Made by a program: the position numbers and the translations under genes | Notes under the pieces: model-generated | Database searches by the model: none | Seen by the model: only the letters and a program-made list of their open reading frames with translations | What the model was told of the DNA's origin: nothing | Shown: piece after piece, positions 32,627 to 42,769 of the stretch | Layout of the letters: the number at the start of each line of letters is the position of its first letter | Numbering within the stretch: the stretch's first letter is position 1 | Origin: Prorocentrum cordatum | Taxonomy: Eukaryota > Sar > Dinophyceae > Prorocentrales > Prorocentraceae | Length of the DNA: 64,000 nt | Reading direction: 5' to 3' | NCBI GenBank assembly: GCA_963575745.1 | Contig: CAUYUJ010019104.1 | Coordinates: 41,900 to 105,899, forward strand

Positions 32627-33410
32627 TCAGCTATAAGTTCGTTTGAACACGCGATGGACATCGGTTCCTGCTTCGGGATGTGTCCTGAGTAGCGTGTGCG
32701 CGCCACCTATATGTATGGCGACAACCTGACCGAATCGCGCCGAAGTGCGAGAGCATCGAAGGCGCCGGTAGCGTATACTTTGACGAAGGCGCTTTTCAAG
32801 ATGTCGCTGGCTGGGAGGCCACTCGCAGCAAAGATCGGCCACGGGTGAAAAGCCGTGCCCAACCTGGCCAGCCCTGGAGAGCGCCACAGGTTACGCATCG
32901 CGTTGGCAATGAGCCTCGGAATGCCCCGTTGATGCGCTCTGTCTCTAAGGAGGTCGAGCTGAAACGGTTCGTAGCATTTCTTGCCATCCAATTTGGCCCC
33001 CACGACAATTTGGTCATTGGCCGCGGCAGCTTCAGAGAGTGCCGCTAGGGCCCGCGCGCGAGACCCCACACTCTTCCCAGACCCGAACGCCCAATCGGCC
33101 CTCTCCGTGGCTGCGAAGAAGGGGTCGAGCTGGGGGCGGCAAAGCCTTCCCCACGCGCGCGCAAAGCTGGCCAACAGGAGGATCGCTCGATGTCCGCCTG
33201 CAGGCTCATGAAAGGTCGATCAAGGGAAAGGCCATCCACATTGAATGTCGAGGGAAGAGCCCGAGCCGCTCCACCGCCTCGAACAGGACGCTGAGGTTGG
33301 ATGCGCCAGCATCCCCCAACCAACAAATGTGCTTCGGGTAGAAGCCGCCGAGCGTGGACATTGTAAATTGGCAAAACTTGCGGGGCGTATTTCTGAGTTT
33401 CTCCACGGTG
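32627..33410 (-). pseudogene. Reverse transcriptase of the non-LTR element
   Basis: TLGGFYPKHICWLGD and VERLGLFPRHSMWMAFPLID are the fingers region. FARAWGRLCRPQLDPFF, IVVGAKLDGKKCYEPF (the first catalytic Asp region), RGIPRLIANAMRNLW and FAASGLPASDILKSAFVKVY follow in order. At about 32702-32707, where Y/F-x-D-D is expected, I read HIGG, so the Asp pair appears lost, although frame slips make this uncertain. Confidence 0.78.
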
Positions 33411-34099
33411 GCTCGTGGAAAGCACTCTCAGGTCTTTCAGCAGCAGGGGCGGTAGCAAGGGGGGTAATGGTAGCTTGCCATTGCACTTGTGGCGCATCAG
33501 CTTCAGCTGCATGGGCGTCATCAGGGCAACTTGAGAAAATGCCCGGCGCCCTCTCAACCACGCATGGATGCCAGACCTGCTGCAATCGCGTGATCTCGTG
33601 CATCGGCTCGGCCGAGCCCTTGAGCGCCATGTCGCAACATTCATTCCAGGACTGGGTTCGCAGCTTGCTAGCCTGCGTCGCCGACACCTTGAACTCTTCA
33701 GTAAATTGCTCACCGAAGTCAGTAGCCTTATCCCACCATGTATGTGGATGCTGATCCGGGTATGCGTAGAAATTCGCGAAGCATGGTGGCCTGCACATCA
33801 AGTTGCACATCCAGTCCCTCACCAGGGCAGCTCTCAACAAGGCACGTCTGCCGCAGCTCGACAACAGGTGGATGAGACGACAAGCATGTAAGATCCCTCG
33901 CCATCACCTCAAACTCATGCCAAATTATGTTTGCTCGCTGCCATCCTCGACAAACTCGAACGTCGTCTGCAGGCGAAGATTTTCGGCCTAGAACTGGCAC
34001 CCATCGTCGCGCAAGGCGCCGTGATCTAGTGCGAGACTTGAGCGGGCAATCCAGCACATCTGAGAGCTTCATTACAGCATCTTGCAAGAAGATAACCCA

Positions 34100-35020
34100 T
34101 CCATGGTTCTGTTGTTGCCAAGCAGCGCGTGCTGGCTCGTGCTCAGCAACGCGCGCCGCCGGGTCAGCGAGCTGCACGGCTGCAGTGCACGTGCGAGGTT
34201 CCTCCTCGGACCCGGAGGCGAAGTGCGGGCAATCGAGCATGGGCACAGTAAACAAGTTGCTTCAGATGTAGCGCCCCATCGCGCAAGCGCAATCGCACTG
34301 GCTTGTGAGGTCCACGATGCCACGTCTGAAGCACTCTAACCTTACCAGCTAAACGAACGTTATCATGAGAACACAGAAAGTAATCGATCGTGGTAGCCGA
34401 GCTCGCCATGGTGCATGCGCTGTGGGCAGGTACAGTAGCGATGAGTCCGGCCTAACGTATGAATCCTGACCCCTTCACCGCGGATGCTTCAACATGCCAG
34501 CCAGCCCCTGCGAGGATCGAACCTGACGTGCGCTGGGCACTGTTCCCCACCACAGTGAGAATGGGCATGTTGGCCGCGTCTAGTCCCGCGGCCGTGTACA
34601 GGTAGGCTGAATAGACAGCGAGCGCGGGCCATCTCGGGATATCATCTTGAACCGACATCAGTCTTCTCTTGCCGAGATCACCACCAGTCGGATTCCATCG
34701 AATGCCAATGCGTTGTGTAGCACAGACGGCCACACCAGCAGAATAGGAACTTCTCTCGCGCTCGAAGGAAAGGCTGCACAACGTTCGGTAGCCAAGCGCG
34801 CGAGCGACGCGCTGGAGGTCGGGGGCGGCATGCTCAGCTGTTCCGATCTCTTGCGCACAAGTAGTCGACGAGTCAGAATTCTTGAGCCGATCCATCAGCG
34901 TAGCCCGACAATTGCCATTGCATGACTCAAAGAATTGGGCATGATTCTCTCCATCGCCGGCTGGCCGGGGACTTTTGCGAAGAGGCGCAACCTTCCCATC
35001 GCAAGGCCTTGGCAGCCCAC
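34100..35020 (-). pseudogene. Endonuclease-like region of the non-LTR element
   Basis: QFFESCNGNCRATLMDRL, then AQEIGTAEHAAPDLQRVARA and SSYSAGVAVCA resemble the N-G-N..., Q-E-x and S-G-G-x-A-x segments of APE-type endonucleases. PALAVYSAYLY corresponds to the later strand. Several catalytic positions are changed, so activity is unlikely. Confidence 0.55.
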
Positions 35021-35387
35021 CTAGAAGAGGCATTGGAATAGAAGATGCGCGGAACAGGCTTCCATCAGCCTCAGCCGCATGCAAGGGATGAGCGTCGGGA
35101 AGTCGTCGCACGCGCACGCTTGATGCTCATGGCCTCCAGCTGCTCCTCGAACGCCTTCTTGTCGGCTGTGCGCCCGTGGGATAGGCGCACCAGGAGCAGC
35201 AGGTTGATCTGCTCCACTCGTGGCACTTCCACCTTCGCCTTTTGCTTCTCCTGCAGCGGGCATGGGAGCAGTAACAGACTCGAGGAGCTCGAGGAGCTTC
35301 GCGAAGGACGCGGACCCCATGAGCTCTTTAACATCAGCATTCGATTCATCTGCAATTACTTCAGGCGGCCGACTCCTGGGCTTTCAG
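35021..35387 (-). pseudogene. ORF1 continuation or linker
   Basis: KAFEEQLEAMSIKRARATT and the upstream EKQKAKVEVPRVEQINLLLL form a coiled-coil-like stretch between the ORF1-like part and the endonuclease region. No domain recognised. Confidence 0.4.
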
Positions 35388-35996
35388 CTACTTCCCCTCA
35401 GCCGCCTGGAGCTTGAAGGCCACGTTGGTATGCTGTTGCAGCGGAGGCTTGGAGCTGCGCTGGGCCTGGCGGGCCTCGCGCAGCTGGTCGAGCAGGACCT
35501 TCTTGGCGGGGTCGTTGTCGTCGACCTGCTCCAACTGCTTGAGAGCACCCTCGGGTGATTCGACGCCAGCAGCTCGAATATTGTCAGCATTGGTGCAGCA
35601 GGAGGAGCGCCAGCAGAAGCATCGCCCCCCCATCCGAGACGCAGGCGGCTCCTTGGGTGGCTTCTCCTTGAACGCTCTTTTGGGACGCTGGCCCAGCTTC
35701 TGCCCCATGGCAAGGGTGATCTGCTGGACAAGGTCAGGCGGCGCACTTTGAGCCCACTTGCCACCTGGACCCTTCGGTTGCGCCCGCGCTGGTTGCGATG
35801 TCCACTCCTTCTCATGCTTGCGAGCAGTCTGAGCCACGCGCTGAGGAGCAGGAGAACCACGCAGACATTTAATACGACAGGCCCAATTCGCAGCACGCGT
35901 ACACTGCGAGCAAGACCATAGAGGCAAACGAGGGCCTCTGAGCACGGATCTATCGCCTGACATGCTGCTGCCACGGGGATGGTTGGTGGGAGTCAA
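35388..35996 (-). pseudogene. ORF1-like protein of the non-LTR element
   Basis: About 200 codons. LPLWSCSQCTRAANWACRI with a following CLR gives a W-x-C-x2-C...C-x3-C finger like those at the start of dinoflagellate retroelement ORF1 proteins, followed by KHEKEWTSQPARAQPKG and a C-terminal helix LDQLREARQAQRSSKPPLQ. Likely nucleic-acid binding. ORF1 assignment is by position. Confidence 0.55.
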
Positions 35997-36269
35997 AATC
36001 GCCTTGGCCCGCCGACGCAGTCCGCTCGGAAGGAATGCGTCGGCAAGCTCAAATAAAACTGTTGAGCCAGAACGGCTGAGGCCGGTGAGGAGGACGAGGA
36101 GGTGGAGGAGGAGGAGGAGGACGCGTTGCCCGCGGCTCTCCGCCGGGGAATTTGCGGCGGCGAATGTTCACGCCGCGCTGCTGCCCCTCATTATCAAAGT
36201 GAGGGGGCCGAACGGTCATTCATTGTCTCTGGGTGCGTGGCTGCAGTGGGGATCCGTGGTGGGGATTAA

Positions 36270-36282
36270 TGTTTGTTGCGTT

Positions 36283-36313
<31 letters not shown>

Positions 36314-36628
36314 TTGTTGCTGTTGTTGTTGTTGCTGCTGCTGTTGTTGCTGTCGTCTTCACTCCCGCGACACACCCGCGACCCACCCCGCGACCCACCC
36401 CGCGACCCACTCCGCGACCCACCCCGCGACCCACTCCGCGACCCACTCCGCGACCCACCCGAGACCCACCCCGCGACCCACCAGCGATCCACCCGCGACC
36501 CACCCCGCGACCCACTTGCGACCCACCCGCAGCCCACCCCGCGACCCATCCGCGACGCACCCCCGACCCAACCGCGACCCAACAGCGACCCACCCTCGAC
36601 CCATCCGCGACCCACCTACGACCTACCC
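36270..36628 (+). repeat. (TTG)n and 12-bp CCGCGACCCACC array
   Basis: TTG/CTG triplets to 36355, followed by about 20 tandem copies of CCCCGCGACCCA with T or missing-base variants. Confidence 0.96.
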
Positions 36629-37245
36629 ACATTGGTTTAACGAAAAAACGGCGCCTGTGGCGGACTTGTTGTATAATTAGTGAAACTTTGGCGCCTGCGG
36701 CGGGGTTGTCCATAGTCCCGCATATTGCCGACGTCCCCACCGCCCCCTCACTCTTATCCGCCTTTGCGGGGTGCTACGATTACTACACCTTCTTCTCCTT
36801 CTTCTTATAATTATTAGTATTCTCATTGTTATTATTCGTATTATTATTAGTATTATTATTACTATTTATTATTATTATTAGTATTAGTAGTATTCTTATT
36901 GTTAGTATTATTATTATTAGTATTATTATTATTACTATTATTAGTAGTAGCAGTATGATTATTATTAGTAGTATTATTATTATCATTATTATCATTCATA
37001 TCATTATTATTGATTGTTATTGATATTAGTAGTATTATCAGTATTATTCCTTTTACTATTCGGTTATCCCCCTCCTCCTCCTCCTCCTCCTCCTCCTCCT
37101 CCTCAGGCCACCGCTGCTCCTCCTCCTCCCCCTTCTTCTCCTGCATCTCCTCCTCATCCTCTTCTTACTCCTCCTCCTCCTCCTCCTTCTCCTCCTCCTC
37201 CTCCTTTCTTTCCCTCCTCCTCCTCCTCCTCCTCCTCCTCCCCAC
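36629..37245 (+). repeat. ATT-type and CTC-type triplet tracts
   Basis: 36795-37055 is an AT-rich tract of ATT/AGT triplets, unusual in this GC-rich region; 37070-37245 is CTC-based. Confidence 0.93.
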
Positions 37246-39065
37246 AGAGAGAGAGGGCCTGTCGCCGTGCTTCCCCCCCTCCACCCCCTTTGTCCTCTCA
37301 ACGGTGCCGCGTCGCCGCGGGCAGCACCACGGCAGAGTGCGCGCCGCAGCGGCCGGGTGGCGAGCAGCTGGAAGGGCACGGCCTCGTTGCCCGCCTCTCG
37401 GACGTCGGCCGCGCGGGTGCTTGGGACGGAGGGCCCGATGCGTGTCGCCACCCGCGCGGCCTCGGGCTGCGCAGCTGGAGGGAGGCTGGTGGCTGCCCGC
37501 TGGCGCAGCACCGCGCGAGGACGTCTTGCCAGAGGCTGATGGCCGGCAGCGAGGAGGAGGAGGAGGAGGAGGAGGAGGAGGAGGAGGGAAGAGAAGGAGG
37601 AGGAGGAGGAGGAGGAGGAGGAGGAGGAAGAGGACAAGGAGGCCACGCCCGCGCCGCCTGGCAGTTTGAGCTGATCTCCACCGCTGCGCTCGGTGCCGCG
37701 GCTGCTGGTCTCAGCCCGCCAGGAGCAGCAGCCACGAGGGAAGCCTCCGACGACTGGAGAGGCCGCCGGGGACGAGGGCCAGAGCGTCACAAGGGCTCTG
37801 GACTGGAGCGGCGGTCACGGCCAACACGTTGTCACACAGCCTCGTTGGGTCACGGGGCCACCACGGGGTCACATCAACCCCGTTGGGCTCCCGAGGGTTC
37901 CCGAGAGGGGTCACGCGACATGCCCGCCAACACGGGCGTCAGACGACCGCACGATGGCAACGCCACAAGGTGGACGCGGCCATGTACCGAGACCGCCGGT
38001 ACCCTTGGCTCGCTTTTGGTTTGGGGGGCCTCCTGGGAGTCGCTCGTCGCCACGGGCAGAGTCGCTTCGAAACTCTGCGTCAGCGGTGTCCGCACCTGCC
38101 GGCTTCCCCAGAGGGACCCCCAGCTGCCGCCGCCGACGGCTGGCGACGGCGAGCGGCTGCCCAGGGCTGCGCGAGTCGCCGGCGCAGAGCGGTGGGCCCG
38201 CCGGACCAGCGGCCGCGCGGCGGGGAGGCATCCACGGGCCCGCTGCTGCAGCTGTGCTCCGGGCGGAGCGCGACGGGCCTTCTGTGCCTCTGCCAGCCCG
38301 CTCCCCAGCGCGCCTGCCAGCCCGCTGTCGCCCCAGCAGCCAGCCTGCACGGGCTCCGGCGCCTCGCGCGCGCCGTGTCGGAGGCGACGACAGGGGGGCG
38401 AATAGCCCAGGGGAGAGCAACACAGGCATTGAGAGCCTCCGACCGCCCGCCGACCTGCTGTCGCGCCCTTCCCCCAGCCTGCACAGGCTTCGGCGCCCCG
38501 CGCGCGCCGTGTCGGTGGCGACAGGGGCGAATAGCCCAGGGCAGAGCAGCGCGCGCATCCCATCCAAAGCCTCCGAGCACCCACGTCTTGGGCGAGGCTC
38601 CTGGGCGAATGCGTGTACCGCCCGCCCCATGGTCCATCCGCCCCTATCGCCCACCCCAGCCGTGGGAGCCCGTGCTGTTGCTGCGCTCCGGAGCTCAGCC
38701 CGCGCGCGGCGGCTCCGCGCCTGCGGCGCGCAGGGCTGGGCGGAGCGCGGCGCGGCTGCAGGAGGCTCGCGCGAAGGGCCGCGGGGGGCCGCGGCCAGGC
38801 CCCCAGGAGAAGCCAGGCCGGCCCCCGGCAGTCAAGGGCGCGCGCCGGCGCCCGCGCGCCCTCTCGGTCCCGCTGTGTGGCGCCGGTTGCCCCCCCCCTC
38901 GGAGAAGTCTCGGGTCCCCTCGGGTGTCATCTGTCATGGGATGAGGGTGTTTCTCGCCTCTCCCTGCTCCTGATCCTCCTCGCCCTTGTCCCTCCTCCAA
39001 CTCCTCCCACCCCTCCTCGTCGTTGAATCCCTCCCCCCTGCTCGGCCCTGCTCCTTCATCATCCT
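37246..39065 (+). other. GC-rich intron sequence, no gene assigned
   Basis: All frames are long because stops are rare. 37553-37630 is (GAG)n. A segment of about 130 bp containing CCAGCCTGCAC, CGCGCGCGCCGTGTCGG and GGCGAATAGCCCAGGG is duplicated (38315-38440 and 38455-38575). No family-specific motif was found. Confidence 0.55.
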
Positions 39066-39262
39066 TCCTCACCTCCTCCTCCTCCTCCTCGTCGTCCTCC
39101 TCCTCCTCCCTCTCCTCCCTCTCCTCCTCCTCCTCCTCCTCCTCCTCCTCCTCCTCCTCCTCCTCCTCCTCCTCCCTCCTCCCTCCTCCTCTCCTCCTCC
39201 TCCTCCTCCTCCTCCTCCTCCTCCTCCTCCTCCTCCTCCTCCTCCTCCTCCTCCTCCTCTCG
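39066..39262 (+). repeat. (CTC)n microsatellite
   Basis: About 190 bp of CTC triplets with few breaks. Confidence 0.96.
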
Positions 39263-39434
39263 CGGGCCCTGTGGCCACCTCCAGTCCGGCCAGCTCTGCC
39301 AGAGACGAGTGTGAACATACCCATGACCTTTGAGACCGCAGTTCGCGGCGTATGACGGGTAGCTGGCCTCCCAGACTTCTGTGTGCGCGGCCTTTTCGTG
39401 CGTGCTTCTGACGTGGCCTGACCTCCTGCTTCCC

Positions 39435-39652
39435 TGCTCCTCCTCCTACTCCTCCTCCTCCTCCTCCTCCTCCTCCTCCCTCCTCCCTCCTCCTCCTCCT
39501 CCACCTCCTCCTCCTGCTCCTCCTCCTCCTCCTCCTCCTCCCTCCCTCCTCCTCCTCCTCCCTCCTCCTCCACCTCCTCCTCCTGCTCCTCCTCCTTCTC
39601 CTCCTCCCTCCTCCCTCCTCCTCCTTCTCCTCCTCTTTCTCCTCCTCCTCCT
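39435..39652 (+). repeat. (CTC)n tract just upstream of the exon 4 acceptor
   Basis: CTC triplets with CTG and CAC breaks, ending 26 bp before the acceptor AG at 39677-39678; may act as an extended pyrimidine tract. Confidence 0.94.
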
Positions 39653-39678
39653 ATCCGCTCTGCCTCTGCATACGGCAG

Positions 39679-39723
39679 GCGAAGCAGTATTACATCGGCG
39701 ACGACCCCGAGGAGCCGACGCGT
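39679..39723 (+). CDS. OGDH: OGDH visible exon 4 (AKQYYIGDD)
   Basis: After CGGCAG the frame reads AKQYYIGDDPEEPTR, the E1 segment that follows G-K/R-T-K and has the pattern A-K/R-Q-x-Y/F-x-G-D. It joins exon 3 in phase 0 (GRTK|AKQYY). The 3' border is ambiguous: a GC donor after CGT (39723) or a GA donor after the first GAG (39711). Both keep phase 0 with exon 5. The GA option gives an AG|GA repeat at both intron ends. Confidence 0.85.
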
Positions 39724-39959
39724 GCGCGCTTCTTCTTGTGCCATCTACTGCGAAGGACCTCATAGCCCAGACCTCTGGGCGTCGCGAGTTGCAACCCGAC
39801 GGGATTCCTTTGCTCGCGATGCGTGTCTCGCGGGGCCCCCGCGGGGCCGCGAAGCCGTCAGCAAGCACGGCCCGCCACAGAACGACACGCATCTTGGCGA
39901 GGGATCCAACCACATGCAGGTGCGATTGCCGCAGGGCAGAAGGGGGAAGTTCCGCGCAG

Positions 39960-40200
39960 GGGCCGCGGCGCGAGTGAGGGGTGTGCCGAGATGGCGTGGC
40001 GCCGCCACGCGGGCGCTGCCGCTGGGGCCTTCGGCTCAGCTTCCTGAGGGGCCGCGAAGCAAGTGAGGAGCGTATCCAAAGGAGGCGCCGCCGCCACGCA
40101 GGCGCTGCCGCTGGGGCCTTCGGGTGGAGCCTCCTGTGGGGCCACGATACGTGTGAGGGGTGCGCCGAGGTGTGCGGAGGCGCCGCCATGCCACAAAACG
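39960..40200 (-). repeat. 90-bp satellite family, inverted copies
   Basis: GCTGCCGCTGGGGCCTTCGG recurs at 40015 and 40104 (spacing 89), with GGGGCCRCGA and GTGAGGGGTG between. This is the reverse complement of the array at 19001-19192, about 21 kb away. Confidence 0.85.
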
Positions 40201-40404
40201 TGTGGTGCGTGTGCCGAAACGGAGGGGGGCGCGCGGCTTGTTCTCCAGCCAGGGCCCGCCTGCCCGTCGATACGCCTCCCTGCTTTGGGCAAACGCTGCC
40301 GTCGGGGCCTCCCTGGCCCTCTCGAATTTCACGCATTGGCCTCGGCTTGAATCTCGAATTGCAGGTTGAGGTTGAGATACGGATCGAGACCGTGTGAGGG
40401 ACTC

Positions 40405-42012
40405 CATAGCGGTAGCACGCCCCACGTTGTTGAGCTGGAAAGCCGCATCGCGGCAGCATGGCAGAAGTTCCACGCATTCAAGGACGAGCTCACGGGAAGA
40501 AGACATATTTACGAGTTGACCAGCTACAACTCTTCAACGGAACCATCACGCCAACGATTCTGTACGGTTGCGAGATTTTGTGCCCTCGCGACTGAACTGG
40601 AAAACCGATTGCGTCGAACTTACAGGCAGATGTGTCGCACCATCGTACGAGTAACGAGACGCACCAAAGGAACTGCAAGCTCACAGCCGGCGCCACACCC
40701 GACCCAGGCCAATACCGGCAACCGACAAGACAGCAACCACCTGCACGACGCCGACTTCACGGACGAAGAAGATAGCACGACGTCAGACCGCACGCCCACC
40801 ACAACACCGACGCGCGACGACCAGACAACGCCCGAATCGCGGGAGCCACGGGTAAAATGGATCAAACGTGCCTTTCACGACGCAGAGGCCTTTCACGAAT
40901 CAAATATTGGGGCTCCATTCTGAAGCAACGGAAATGGAGATGGGTTCAAAATTCTTGACGCTTCGCGCATCCCCACCAGTCGTAGCTCGCTCCTGCGCGC
41001 TTAGAGTTAGAGAGTAATTTAGTCCGCTGCTCGTTAGCTGCGCCTTGACTCAACTTGACGCCGAGCGATTTGTCGCTACGGTCGCGATCAAGCAAAGTAT
41101 CCCCACCAGCTGTTGTCTCTCCTCTCCTCTCTCTAGTGTGCAATTTAGGCTGCTGCTGGTTAGCGGTCGCCCTGGACGGCGCGCGGCCTTTCCGTTTGCG
41201 CTCGCGGTCAAAAACATCCCACCAGCTCTGGCACGCTCGGCGTTCGACTCGTTTTGCGCGCCCGCGAACCAAACAGTAGACCCACCAGCCCATCCAGAAG
41301 CGATGCCCAGGAGAGCTGACGGGGGGAGCGGGTAAGAGACACGCATCGGCAAAAAGCGAGGCTATCTTGAGCCATCTTGGAGTTCATATTGGGCTCTCCG
41401 AGGCCGCTTGGGGGCCACTCGGGGGCCTCTTGGGGGCCACTCGGAGGCCTCTTGGAGCCCTCATGGGCCTCTTGGGGTGCTCGTGGGACCCTCTTGGGGG
41501 CCTCCTGGGAGCCCTGGAGGGCCTCCTGGGACCATCTTGGAGGCAGTCGGTTAAAAAAGGGAGGGTCCTCGATGTTCGTCCCCCCCCTCGGGGGCCACGA
41601 TCCTCGTGATGGGGTGTCAAAGACTGGCCCTCCCACTGGCCGAAAAAGGGGCCTCCGACACCTCGCGAAACCTCCAAAAATCCTCATGGAGGGGAGGGGG
41701 AGGGTTCCCCTCCCCGAAGGGAAGGGGGGGGGGGAAGAGGAAAGACCCTCCATAGACCACCTGTCGCCCAGAGGGCTGGTGGGATTTGAGCACAACAGGT
41801 GAACAATAATGGATCCGACAGGTGATCCAATGGACGCCGCACACGACCGAGCATATTGTGCAAAACGGAGACAGGGACGCCCGACAATGAGATGGATCGG
41901 CGACGTCAGAAGCCACGCAATGAACCACATGGATAATGGAATCACGAGCATCAACGGTATATTAAATGCTATCACGAGAGAGTTTTGGAATAGGATCGAG
42001 CAGGCTTGCTGA
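40405..42012 (+). mobile_element. LINE-type reverse transcriptase tail, interrupted by a TIR element
   Basis: Left part: ESRIAAAWQKFHAFKDELTG, then in a shifted frame LFNGTITPTILYGCEIL, the A-W-x-K and T-x-L-Y-G-x-E motifs after the RT palm, and RRTYRQMCRTIVRVTRR. Right part, after the insertion: CAKRRQGRPTMRWIGDVRSH, the R-x-G-R-P-x-x-R-W motif at the end of the same protein type. The two halves are separated by the composite TIR element at 40969-41786. Pseudogene. Confidence 0.75.
40969..41786 (+). mobile_element. Composite TIR element, copy 2, inside the LINE fragment
   Basis: Begins ATCCCCACCAG and ends GGGCTGGTGGGATT. The left end motif ATCCC(C)ACCAG recurs at 41099, 41214 and 41280, so the left terminus is internally duplicated. 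The segment from 41281 (CCCACCAGCCCATCCAGAAG) and the CTTGG array at 41364-41545 match copy 1 at 23006-23976. Confidence 0.72.
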
Positions 42013-42413
42013 GCGGGCCTCATTTTCTGACGCTCCGTCGCTCCGGCGCCGCACCCTCAGCACCCCAGACGGTGTCCTTGTGCGGGCCTGCTTTGTGGTT
42101 CGTGCGCCTCACTTTTATGCGTGGTATGGCTCCGGACCAGACAAAGAACTCTATCCAATGCAAGGCCACTCCGAGCTCCATGATTCTACGCGTGCGAATT
42201 CGGCCTGGCTCGGAGCTTACCAGCCTGAAGCACATCCCTATCCCATGGTCGGCATCACCTTATGTTGGTGCCGATCTAAAGGGTTCCCTCAGCTTCTGAG
42301 GGCACATCCCTGAGACTGTCACTCCCTCGGGCTTGTCCACCTCCGGGATCTGGATGCGCTCGTGGCTGGTCGGGGACGTTGCTCGTGCTCCTCCTCCAGC
42401 CCCTCCTTGCAAG

Positions 42414-42468
42414 GAAGCTGGCCGCATGGTCATGCCCGTCATCATTCATGGGGACGCCGCGTTTGCAG
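42414..42468 (+). CDS. OGDH: OGDH visible exon 5 (thiamine-diphosphate loop HGDAAFAG)
   Basis: EAGRMVMPVIIHGDAAFA plus one base of the next Gly codon. HGDAAFAGQG is the start of the thiamine-diphosphate and Mg-binding motif of E1. The exon stops inside it: GCAG|GACCGC, a GA donor. With GA of exon 6 the codon becomes GGA (Gly) and the motif continues QGVVYE. Phase 0 at the start, phase 1 at the end. Confidence 0.95.
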
Positions 42469-42769
42469 GACCGCCGCCCGCTGGACGGAGAGGGGGGCGG
42501 GGCGACGGGAACGCGTGAGGGGAAGGAGGACGAGAAGGGCCGGGAGGTCGAAAAGGAAGAAGGATCGGGCGGAGGAACAGGAGGGGATCGTTTGATAGCA
42601 CCCCTTCAACCGGCGGTATGGGGGACGAGGAAGGGGGAGGGAGGAGGCTAAGAGGGATAAGGAGGAGAGCCCTCCTCCCTTCCCCCTCCTCCTCCTCCTC
42701 CTCCTTCTACTCCTCTTCCTCCTCATCCTCGTTCTCTCTCCAAGGGGTATGCCATGACGGCTCTGGATC

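Larger units (their letters stand above)
30150..35996 (-). mobile_element. Long non-LTR retrotransposon with RNase H, decayed
   Basis: On the - strand, in order: an ORF1-like zinc-finger protein, endonuclease-like region, reverse transcriptase, thumb region, RNase H, and a Cys/His C-terminal region. Frames shift repeatedly, and a 25-G run (about 31912-31936) and a poly-A interruption (31713-31731) break the sequence. The layout matches RNase-H-bearing LINE-type elements common in dinoflagellate genomes. Neither end nor target duplication was fixed. Confidence 0.8.
28637..39678 (+). other. OGDH: OGDH intron 3 (GC-AG, 11 kb)
   Basis: GC donor and CGGCAG acceptor; both junctions read AG|GCG. 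It holds CTC-rich sequence (28935-29075), a tandem array, a long - strand non-LTR element, and many triplet tracts. CTC triplets run almost up to the acceptor and may serve as its pyrimidine tract. Confidence 0.85.
39724..42413 (+). other. OGDH: OGDH intron 4 (2.7 kb)
   Basis: Ends TTGCAAG. Contains the inverted 90-bp satellite, a LINE-type RT tail split by a TIR element, and a GC-rich end (42015-42400) with no recognised content. Confidence 0.8.

Noticed and set aside
37014-38405. 463-codon GC-rich frame
   Set aside because: Starts in CTC repeats, several frames on both strands are equally open, composition not protein-like.
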